Source: Diphasiastrum complanatum (lineage: Eukaryota > Streptophyta > Lycopodiopsida > Lycopodiales > Lycopodiaceae). From it: a DNA stretch of 64,000 bases. The notes under the pieces are model-generated. The model saw only the letters and a list, made by a program, of their open reading frames with translations, made no database searches and was not told the DNA's origin. Of the stretch, positions 22,441 to 31,556 are shown piece by piece. Numbering within the stretch: the first letter of the stretch is position 1; each line of letters begins with the position of its first letter. The position numbers were made by a program, and so were the translations under genes. The stretch lies in contig CM055107.1 in the NCBI GenBank assembly GCA_029204225.1, positions 18,647,218-18,711,217 of the forward strand, in the 5' to 3' direction.

Positions 22441-23210
22441 TGTTGGATTATTCTCCTAATAATCAACTAATCGAATTTTAATCTTCATCCACTCTATTAT
22501 CCAATTTTGCGAATTTATGCATGTTTTTACACAGTCTAGAGAAATACACGAGAAATCGCTCACAAGTGCATCTGACATATTGGACATCATTCGACGAACT
22601 TCGAAGACTTCGGTTGCTTGATAAATTTGAAGACTTAGGTGACTTTGGAGGCTTCGGCCACTTCAGATGAATGGCAGTTAATTGTTTCACTTGAATTAAA
22701 ACTACAAACTTGCCCTAACTGTTTAGCAAGTAAATTTTGAGGAAGTATTAACTGGATGGATGTTAGTTCACTATGGCCAACTGGCCATTAAGATTTACAA
22801 CTTGTCCTATTGGACGTGCATCATTTTGATAGTATAAATAGCTGATCATACTTCTATTATTTTAATACATTTCTCAATATATTGAAGTAGGTATTGTAGC
22901 AGCTCTCTCAAGCTTTCAAGCTTGAACACTCTTGAGCATTCTAGCTCAGTTCTTTAGAGCTCATTTAGAGTTTTGCTATTAGCACTTATTGCTTATCAGT
23001 GGAAGTGCGATTAGACAGAGTTTTCTAATTACTCAGAAATAGCTTAGAGTACCCAATTTTTATCCGCAATTGTCTTGTGCTGATCATCATGTCAGAATGT
23101 ATACATCTCTGTGATTGTTTTGTAACTGATAATCTCTTATAGTCTTGTCTGATTATTGAATACTTCATTATTTGGCTACGTAATCACTTTACACTGATGA
23201 TTTCAACGCT
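22441..23210 (+). repeat. 3' LTR of Copia M (right end approximate)
   Basis: Begins TGTTGGATTATTCTCC right after the polypurine tract, a common Copia LTR start. A TATAAATA box is at 22833-22840. The 3' end is guessed near ..CTTTACA (about 23210), since the 5' partner is not in the window. Confidence 0.6.
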
Positions 23211-23565
23211 ACTTGCTAAAAGATTGAATGTGACTTATGTTTTTTTCCAAATGGATAGGTGTAGTCATGCATTAGGAAAGCAGGCTCCATTTCGTTGTGT
23301 TTGATAAGTCATTCACAAGCTTCGACTTGTCGTTATTTTTTAATGTGCGCGAAGTAATGTATGAATAGAAAGTACCTCATGCTTAGCTTGCTATTTGATC
23401 CAAATGTCAAATGCAATCCAAAAATATTGCCTCAAAAGCAATTCAAGAATAGCACCTCTCAAAGTAAGATAGTCAAAAAATTTGAATATAGAATTAAAAA
23501 GTCTTCTATGACCTTCCGTTGTCATATTGAGAGGAAAATGCTTAGTCTTACATTTAGTTAGCAAA

Positions 23566-23786
23566 GATGGAAAAGAATAAGTGGCACTTTGATGCTACTA
23601 GATCAAGACCTTGAAATGGATGGTCACACAAATGGAAAAGAAGTGCACATTATCTATAATGAAAAGATTCTAACTATGATTGAAGTGGAGGACCATTGGA
23701 GCCTAAATTATATCAGAACAAAGCTGGTCCTAATGCAGAATGAAATCCCACTTTACTACTTCAGATTCAACATAAATGAAAAACTG
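23566..23786 (+). other. Exon-like gene fragment
   Basis: An open frame (GTLMLLDQDLEM.. to FNINEKL) of about 74 codons runs from after TTTAGTTAG to CTG|GTAATATTT. A possible 3' splice site TTCATATAG occurs at 23885. The residue mix looks like a real protein, but I do not recognise it and neither neighbour exon is identifiable. Probably a captured or leftover host exon. Confidence 0.3.
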
Positions 23787-24351
23787 GTAATATTTTATTA
23801 CTTGTCATTTTCAACTCATTGTTAGTCATTAGAAATATAATCTATTCAAGGAATATTCAAATAAACAAATTGTTTTTCATATAGGTATGAAAGAGACAGG
23901 AGTTAATAACACTCTACAAGACTCTTCCTGGAATGATCAACATTGCAGAAGAACAATCACAATTCATTCAAATAATTGTACAAACTCATATCTTTATTTA
24001 ATAAAAGATCGCCTAAATCTGGAGATTTAGTACAACTGTACAAATGATTTTTTCTATATTCTTTGCATGTCTATATTTCTATATACCTATATATCTATCA
24101 TTTTCAAACTATGTATTTAGCTTGGGTATTTACAAATTCCTCATCTTCACAACTGCATACCTTGGCCCTTTGCCACGCACAAAAATGGGATCATTTTGAA
24201 GCTCGTCATATTTGCATGGCAATTGCATAGCAATGCATGTGGAAAATGACGCATGGTAGAGCCACAAGAGGGAGAGCCACACCGATACATTTTATGGTAG
24301 ACACACCCTCGCCCGGCCAAGAAAAGACAGATTTTTAAAGTTTTTGAATTT

Positions 24352-24381
24352 CGTGGTAGAGCCACGGGTGGCTCTACCATG
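24352..24381. repeat. Perfect 12-base inverted repeat GTGGCTCTACCA
   Basis: TGGTAGAGCCAC, GG spacer, GTGGCTCTACCA. The stretch 24180-24540 repeats the same words (GGTAGAGCCAC, GTGGCTCTACC, TGTGGCAAAG, GTGGGTCTACCACG) about six times on both strands. No coding frame. Confidence 0.6.
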
Positions 24382-24621
24382 CTAACAAATTTTTTAAAAT
24401 TTTGAAAATTTGTCCCTATGCCATGTGTGGCAAAGGAAAAAAAAAATTTTCCTACAAATTTGCCATGGTGTGGCGATTCCTAGGATTTGGTTTCAGGTTC
24501 TTATCATTTGCGTGGCTGTACCACACGTGGGTCTACCACGTAAAAAAATTTTAACAAAAAAAGTTCGCGAAATGAAATTTGGGTTGCTTAATGTGATTTG
24601 GCATTAATTTTATTTGGTAGC

Positions 24622-25289
<668 letters not shown>

Positions 25290-25850
25290 TTAATTGTCAT
25301 TGTCTGAATCTGAGTCTTGTGTGGAAGCTTGCCCTTCACCCTCACTTTTGGACATCTCCTCTTCCGCTTCAACTTCACCGGCTTCTTCACCTGACCCCTC
25401 CTCTACATAAGATGTCGAACTTTTCTACACTCACAAAAGATGACAAAAGTCAATAACAAATAAGTAAAGTAAATAATAAAAATGATTACTAAATTAAATA
25501 AGTAAATGAGATTAATGTAGCAAGAATTTACCATAGGATCAATGCCTTGTTGAGCAAGATGGCATTGTAACCTTGTTGGTACCCAATCTTGTACTCAACA
25601 TTCATGTATTTTTGTCCAAAATCTTTTGCTATACAAACATGAATGCAATCATTTAGATATAAAAAGTGATTAATAATAAAAAACATAACTATTTACTATA
25701 ATAAAAATTAAACTAAAAAAGCAAAACTTACAAACTGAGCTTCTAAATTGGCTTTTAACCCGAACCAAGGTGAGATTGTGTGTCATTGAGAAAACTCATT
25801 ATCCAAAATCTCAATTCCACGCGAACTTGAAATTCCAAAAAGCTTTTTTT
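25290..25850 (-). pseudogene. Three exon-like pieces of an unrecognised gene
   Basis: On the minus strand, piece a (from about 25850 to 25732) ends CAGTTT|GTAAGT and reads SSRGIEILDNEFSQ, one TGA, then HTISPWFGLKANLEAQF. Piece b (25628-25532) lies between TTGTATAG and ATG|GTAAAT and reads KDFGQKYMNVEYKIGYQQ and onward. Piece c (25424-25290) follows GAGTGTAG and reads an acidic Ser/Glu/Asp tail ending DSDSDNDN and TAA. The phases of b and c do not join cleanly and piece a has a stop, so I call it a broken C-terminus of a spliced gene. Family unknown; it could be transposon-derived. Confidence 0.45.
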
Positions 25851-25924
25851 TCTTAATGCATTTCGTCACTTGTTTTTGCTCACTAATAGTTTTCACTGTT
25901 TTTGCTCAGTTGTGTTAGTGATTA

Positions 25925-25927
<3 letters not shown>

Positions 25928-26005
<78 letters not shown>
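25928..26005. repeat. (CT)n microsatellite, about 78 bp
   Basis: Pure CT repeat. A degenerate pyrimidine-rich run (CTTTTTCCAAGCTC words) continues to 26147. Confidence 0.95.
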
Positions 26006-26009
<4 letters not shown>

Positions 26010-26145
26010 TTTAAGCTTTCTTTTAAGCGTTAGTTTTTTCTCTTTTTATCTCTCTTAAACTCTCTCTTTTTCCAAGCTCCCTCTTTTTCCCAAGCTCTCT
26101 CATTTTCTCAAGCTCTCTTTGTTTCTTTTTATTTGTCAAGCTTTC

Positions 26146-26260
<115 letters not shown>

Positions 26261-26285
26261 ATTCATCTTCTTTCTTCTAAGAACA

Positions 26286-26654
26286 ATGTCTTCTAATGGT
26301 AGTGGTTCTAGGAGGAGGCCAAGATCCTCTTCTAGTGGAAGAGGATGATCCGGTCCCAATCGGGTTGCGGACATTTATGGTTCTCTATCTCCTGAAGAAA
26401 GACAGAGAATGAAACAACTTTGTCTTTCTAAATGAGAGCCCGATTATGATAGAAGTATTCTTTCTATGGATATCCCATCGAAGGAATCGTACAATATGTT
26501 TTATAATCTAGATGATGATGACTCCATCATCAAAGATACTAAGGGCAACGTCATGATCAATAGGATGCACGATCTTGCTCTCAAATATTTTGGCAACAAC
26601 TTATTTACTCCTTGGGAGCAACAAGACCAAGGAGACAAAATTGCATTTAACTAA
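26286..26654 (+). pseudogene. Unrecognised small ORF with two in-frame stops
   Basis: A single frame of 123 codons starts MSSNGSGSRRRP, with TGA after GRG (26346) and another after LCLSK (26433), and ends KIAFN. After the stops the text still looks protein-like (DIYGSLSPEERQRMKQLC, MHDLALKYFGNNLFTPWEQQ). The basic Ser/Arg N-terminus and acidic DDDD stretch fit a DNA-binding or gag-like protein, but I cannot name it. Two clean stops in an otherwise continuous frame point to a recently dead copy. Confidence 0.45.
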
Positions 26655-27154
26655 TGATTTTGTTGCTCAAAGAGAGTCGACTTGCATTTTCTCCTCCTAT
26701 CCTTGGATTAGTAGGCATCATATCTGACTTTTCTGAAAGTTTTTCGTCTTTCTGTATTTTGACATTTCTCTTATGAAGTTTCGATAGAACATCTTCTAAT
26801 CAAGAGATAGCTTCCTTTGGGGATGATACTGGCTTGGTTTCCCATGCCAAGACTATCTGAAAGTAAATAAGCTTTTCTATTATTCTAACCTCTACATGAA
26901 GAGTGCAGACATGCTATATGTTCTATGACTTCCCATATTTTTTCAGCTAGTAGGATAACTTTGAATCTCCACACGTGGTAGTTACTTCCATCAAGTGATC
27001 TATGGCAAACACTCTATTACTAAAGGAATTCCTGTGTAGATACTAATTACAAGTAAAAAAAATAAATGAATGTATAAGAAAACATAGCACCTAGCTTATC
27101 TCAATCTAAGAAGGTTCAAAATAGTTGGATAGCCTATTAAGGTATAGAATGCTA

Positions 27155-27298
27155 AGCAATACGTAACTTGCTCATCCAATTATTAGGATTCATGATGTAA
27201 ACCTCAGAATTATTGATTTTGTAGAAGTGGTAGATGTTTGACATAGCCCAGTGTTTAATATCAATGTAAGAATAATCGTCATTGATTGTTGCAATATA
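27155..27298 (-). other. Antisense exon-like frame upstream of P1
   Basis: The minus strand reads ATINDDYSYIDIKHWAM.. to WMSKLRIA, then a stop. The copy at 47600-47740 keeps the frame with four substitutions. A 3' splice-like site (TATCTACACAG|G) and a second short frame (AIDHLMEVTTTCGDSKLSY) lie further along at 27030-26950. It may be part of a gene facing away from P, or a captured fragment. Family not recognised. Confidence 0.3.
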
Positions 27299-27331
27299 TA
27301 AAGGTCCTTTTGAAATTTTAAAGTTTGTCTT

Positions 27332-28147
27332 GTGAGGAAATCTTGCTCATGGCTACAAAGATTGGTGCAATCCTGGTCGACGCGGCTTTTGGTTGAGCGA
27401 ACGAACCAACGCCACCTCTCTCAACCGTTTTCTCCTTCCTCTTTTCTCTACTCCTCGCTCTCTCCCAATCGTTTTCGCCTTGCTCCTTGCTCCTTGCCAA
27501 TTGCTCTCGAAGGTGGTGCTGAGGCAACGACAATAATGGATAGTTCCATGCATTCGGGGGATCGAGAAAATTCGAAAAAACAGCAGAATGCTGTTAGAAT
27601 GCTCGTCTGCTGGAAATGCCAACGCTCTGTGCATAGCCATTCTGATCAGCTTCCATATTATCCACACAAAACTATTGATCCGTCGTTGTACGTGTGCCGT
27701 GTGTGTGAGAAACGTGAGGAAGCTGCGGCTTCTGGAAATGTGGGTATGGAAGAATTACCTCCTGCTTTGTCACAGAATTCAGCCCACGCAGAAAAGAAAC
27801 AGCCTGTAGATCCCTGTGCGGTGACGCCTTCACAATATGCAGCAGGTCAATGTTCATCCACTAGTATTGAGATAGAAATGGATGATGCTACAGAACGTGC
27901 AGCTTTGGAAGATTATGCTGCTGCTGCGTACACTGCGGCAGAATGCGTAAGGAAGGCTGCTAAAGAGGCCAGGGCTCGAGCTGATGCGCTAAAGCTAGTT
28001 TCTGACAAGGCTATAGCAAAAGCCACGGCAGCAATACAGACAGCACTTATTGCAGGAATAGAAGCCGCTGAGGTTCGAGCCCTGCTTCGAATTCGTGATC
28101 CACCGGTGAGAGCGGGTAGAGGACAGAGTGAAATATCTCATGATTAG
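27332..28147 (+). CDS. P1: unrecognised protein with Cys4 zinc-finger-like motif
   Basis: Open for 271 codons. The likely start is the second ATG at 27536 (MDSSMHSGDREN). The upstream 68 codons are Ser/Arg/Leu-rich and come from a pyrimidine-rich leader, so they could be 5' UTR or a targeting peptide. From 27536 the protein has C-X2-C-X25-C-X2-C (CWKC..CRVC, about residues 23-53), a Ser/Pro linker, then an Ala-rich probably helical segment (about residues 110-190, AAAYTAAEC.., KAIAKATAAIQTAL). The metal-binding reading is inferred from the spacing. At DPPV the sequence CACCG|GTGAG is a good 5' splice site, so the ORF end (28147) may be intronic and the gene may continue in the exon-like frame at 29234. 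Copy P2 (47776) is about 95% identical in protein but ends in a Ser-rich tail; here a 40-base deletion removes it. I cannot name the family. Confidence 0.5.
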   Translation: MRKSCSWLQRLVQSWSTRLLVERTNQRHLSQPFSPSSFLYSSLSPNRFRLAPCSLPIALEGGAEATTIMDSSMHSGDRENSKKQQNAVRMLVCWKCQRSVHSHSDQLPYYPHKTIDPSLYVCRVCEKREEAAASGNVGMEELPPALSQNSAHAEKKQPVDPCAVTPSQYAAGQCSSTSIEIEMDDATERAALEDYAAAAYTAAECVRKAAKEARARADALKLVSDKAIAKATAAIQTALIAGIEAAEVRALLRIRDPPVRAGRGQSEISHD

Positions 28148-28500
28148 GAATGTGGAATCAAGCACTTCAGCAGTGAAGACAAGCGATCAGCAGGGCTGCG
28201 TCAGTCACATGCTGCACAGTGCAATGTGACTAATTCAATCTTTGACAGAAGCTCAAAACCAGATTGCGGACGATCCCGATTAATTGCCTCAATGGTTTTA
28301 CGTTTTTTGGGATTGCCCACGGCAAAGTCTATCGTTTTCGTTAAATAGTTAAATAGAAGTGAAATATCTCATGATTAGTTAAATAGAAGACAAGCGATCA
28401 TGAGCAGGGCAGCCGCGTCTGTCACATGCTGCAATGAGACTAATTCAATCTTTGACAGAAGCTCAAAACCAGATTTGGCAAAGTCTATCGTTTTCGTTTA
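28128..28500 (+). repeat. Imperfect tandem duplication downstream of P1
   Basis: A unit of about 220 bases starting GTGAAATATCTCATGATTAG (28128) is repeated from 28359 in shortened form (GACAAGCGATC, CACATGCTGCA, TTTGACAGAAGCTC). The same duplication exists after P2 (48608-49000), so it predates the unit duplication. Confidence 0.65.
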
Positions 28501-28699
28501 AATGCTTACTTGAAATTTTTTGTGTCTCACGGTTTTCAAAGAGTGTATGTAACGTATTTTTCTTGTTTCAGAATTAGGGTTGGTTCTATTTGTTCGAGAT
28601 CTTCCGAAACTCTTGTACATTTTTTAGGCCTTAGAATAATCAGGACTCTTAGCCTCGCCACGTACACTAAGCACATCCAAGAATTATACATAGAGACAA

Positions 28700-29230
28700 G
28701 CTGCACAGAGTTCAAATCCTTCGGTAATAATAGGTTGCAGAGCTCAAAATTACCACATCCCGAAGCAGTTATTATGCAAATCCTGGAACCATTGCTCAGT
28801 AGAAGCTTTCCACCTCGAAAGCTCTCCCACATCCTTGATTTTGAAGCCAAAAAGGATGCATGTGGGCAGATTCTTTGCATCCACACAGCTCTTCGGTACG
28901 TGGACCTGTGGACTGCCACATACCAGCTTCCTAATTGCATGCCACGTTGGGAAATTTGTTGCTTTCAGAAAGTTTTTTTCTTGGTCCATTTCGTGCAGCG
29001 GTGGGCGTAGCTGTTGATTCTGGTGGGTCTACGAGAAAGGTCAAAGAAAATGTTGCGACAGTGGTTGGGAAGATTCTGAAGCCCTATCTTTCTTATGTCC
29101 AAAAACAAGTTTGGACATATTTTGAAGTTGAAGGTGATGAAATGGCTTATAACAGTACCAAATTATCTGTCAGTATGATGTCTCTAATCTGTCTTTCTTG
29201 CATGACCGGGATTTGTGATGAAGGTGGCTC
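28700..29230. other. P1-specific segment
   Basis: Not found in the P2 unit. A plus frame at 29007-29210 (STRKVKENVATVVGKILK.., VWTYFEVEGDEMAY) looks protein-like, and a minus frame covers 28940-28750, but neither shows a family signature. It could be an extra exon lost from P2, or an insertion. Confidence 0.3.
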
Positions 29231-29521
29231 AAATTGGACGAACTGCAGCTTACCGCTAAGGCATCACCAAGACATCGCAAGTTAATGCTTGCGGTCAACA
29301 TGTGGCTGCGACCGCACCGTAATATCATGCTGAAGACTGCATTTTGCATTTTGCGAAAAAATGTGATATCACCCAGACTACATTTTTCGCATTTTGAATC
29401 GGCGCGTAAACGGGTAGTGGAAGCAGCAGAATACGTGGAAAGCACGAAGGACAACGACATGGAACTAGAACTAGTTAGAATTAAGAGAATACTTTCTTTT
29501 GATTACTACAGATTAGAATGA
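29231..29521 (+). CDS. Terminal exon-like frame of the P unit (copy 1)
   Basis: Reads LDELQLTAKASPRHRK, then MWLRPHRNI.., CILRKNVIS, a basic/acidic helix (ARKRVVEAAEYVE) and RIKRILSFDYYRLE before TGA at 29519. The second copy (50728-50992) keeps the part from MWLRPHRN onward but lacks 23 bases just before it, which shifts the upstream frame. Conservation over the same span suggests a real coding piece. Joining to the P1 exon is inferred from the splice site at 28106 only. Role unknown. Confidence 0.4.
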   Translation, partial: KLDELQLTAKASPRHRKLMLAVNMWLRPHRNIMLKTAFCILRKNVISPRLHFSHFESARKRVVEAAEYVESTKDNDMELELVRIKRILSFDYYRLE

Positions 29522-29951
29522 TTAATCTCTCTATTGTTTACATATAGGATCAACGTGAGAGAGAGGATGCCTCAGATATAGAGCTAGTATACTTGCTACT
29601 AGTTACTTATCAGAGAGCATATCTCTCTTGCGGTGGTGCGTTGTTTGGGATCTAGATACTGCTCAGAGTTTTGTTGTGAAACTTAATTCTGATAATAGAT
29701 GATTTTTGCATTTCTACCCGGTGTGTGCAATCTGTAAATTCTATGATGCTTGCTTACAATAGTTAGAAGTTCCACTATTTTTCAGTTGTTGTTGTTTGTT
29801 AATCAAATCAGAATCTCAGTGTCAGTCTGTAGCTTGGAAGAGGTTAGATTGTGGTGTGTAGCAGTAGTTTGAACTCATAGATCAACCCTATCTAAGCTTT
29901 ACATCAGGAATTAGAGCAGTGCAATCATAGCGCTATCCACACATTCCTTCA
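29519..29951 (+). repeat. 5' LTR of Copia H (left end approximate)
   Basis: The right end ..TTCCTTCA is one base before the primer-binding site. The left end is placed at TGATTAATCTC because the P frame stops there. Since similarity to copy 2 runs through without a break, the LTR could be longer. No 3' LTR is visible for this family. Confidence 0.5.
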
Positions 29952-29952
29952 G

Positions 29953-30038
29953 TGGTATCAGAGCGTAGCAGCGCAAGCGCCCGCTTCAAACTCCGTCAAT
30001 GGTATCAGAGCAGAACGAGCTCATAAGGTAGTAGAGCC
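29953..30038 (+). promoter_or_regulatory. Primer-binding site of Copia H, repeated
   Basis: TGGTATCAGAGC at 29953 and again at 30000. A third degenerate module (AGGTAGTAGAGCC) lies near 30026, which reads AGGTATCGGAGCC in Copia I. The first is the normal site beside the LTR. Confidence 0.7.
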
Positions 30039-30063
30039 TAGTTACTTAGAAACGGAGAGCCTC

Positions 30064-30545
30064 ATGGCTTCAATCAACATCCAATCGAAGATTTGCACAG
30101 TTTAGGGTGAAACTTCCCTCATCTTGAGAGGAGACGCTTTATGGCCCTAGGTAGATAGGACTGAATAAATGTCTGCCACCATAGGCAAAGAACTCCGTGA
30201 ATGGAAGGAGAAGAATGACAAAGCAGTAGCTATCATATCATCTTCAATAGAAGATACCATAACTCTTGACCTCGCATCTATCTCTAATGCAAGAGAAATG
30301 TGGGTTGCACTACAAGCAAGGTTTGAAACCAAGTCACGTAATCAGATAATGCACTTGGAAGACCAACTTACCTATCTACAATGGGATGGCAAGGATCTCA
30401 CAACCTTCATTAGAAAGACGAAGAATCTGTTCCTCTCTTTACAAAATGCCGGAACAGAACATGCTGTTTCACAAGAGAAGCAGCTCACATAACTCCTGCG
30501 TGCTCTACCAAGATCGTTCCAGACCACTCAGACTCTACTAGCCAG
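30064..30545 (+). pseudogene. Copia H gag
   Basis: Starts MASINIQSKICTV. Stops at about 30103, 30149 and 30165 precede the longer open part (KELREWKEKNDKAVAII.., AREMWVALQARFETK, HLEDQLTYLQW). The zinc-knuckle region is missing: LARDPDMTLEK runs straight into the protease region. Copia I has the same gap, so the deletion is ancestral. Confidence 0.75.
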
Positions 30546-31556
30546 AGATCCTGACATGACTCTTGAGAAGACTATCAACAAGAATCCAGTTACTTATTTG
30601 TGTGTTGATGTGTGTGCCACATCACAAGATGATATACAAGAAGTGATTCTTGATTCAGGTGCTACGTCACATTTCGTGACAACAAAACAAATGATTGCTG
30701 ATTTTCAAGAAACAGATTCCTCTAGATATATAATTCTGAGAGATGGTTCCAGATTTCAAGTCAGTAGAACAGGAGTACTGATGTTGAACACCAATGGCAA
30801 AGACATGATACTTGAAAATGTCCTATACATGCCTACACTTCAGGAAGATTTGCTATCTATACGTGCAAACATGGTAGCTGCAGGCATGTCTGTCGCATTC
30901 ACAAGTGATTCATGTGAAGTGGTTGAAGCCATAACCACTTGTCTTATTACAGAAGACAAGATCAAGAGTAATCTGTATCATTTAAAGATATGAGGTCCGA
31001 CTGAGCAAGCTCATCAGATCCATGAGACAATGGACATTCTATAGCACAGAAGACTATGTCATATGAATACAGTGGCTCTGTACAACGCTAGCCAGAATGG
31101 AGTATTCACAGGTGTTAGCATCAAGTATGCAATAGGTTTGAAGTCTTGTGATGCATACAACAAAGGCAAGAGGTCAAATATACCTTTTACCAAGGACTCA
31201 TTCAGGACTAAACAACTCCTAGAGTTAGTACACTTAGACATCTGTGGACCCTTTTACGTAGACTCTTTGGTAGGTTCAAAATATTACATCACCTTCATTG
31301 ATGACTTCAGCAAGCTTTCAGTTGTGTACTTCATTCATAAAAAGTCAGAAACACTAGACAAATTTATAGAGTTTGTAAATTGGGCTAAGAAGTGGACTTA
31401 GAAGAAAGCCAAACAACTAAGGACAAATAGAGGTGGAGAGTATGTCTCCAAACGATTTGTAGAGTTTTGTACCAGCCGAGGCATCCTTCATTTGAAGACA
31501 ACAACATATACACAACAACATAATGGTCTTGCAAAGAGGAAAAATTGAACTCTCAT
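30546..31556 (+). pseudogene. Copia H protease and integrase
   Basis: Protease DSGATSH at 30652 is intact and in a frame open to 30993. The integrase zinc domain has HRRLCHMN but CDAY for CxxC. The core has VHLDICGP (Asp kept), RTNRGGEY (Asp to Asn) and NGLAKRKN (Glu to Lys) followed by TGA. A TAG also stands at 31398. The Asn, Lys, Tyr and TGA are shared with F, and the first three also with I. Confidence 0.85.

Noticed and set aside
28536-28940. Minus-strand frame opposite the P1-specific segment as a gene
   Set aside because: Overlaps similar-length frames on both strands, no motif, and absent from the P2 unit.
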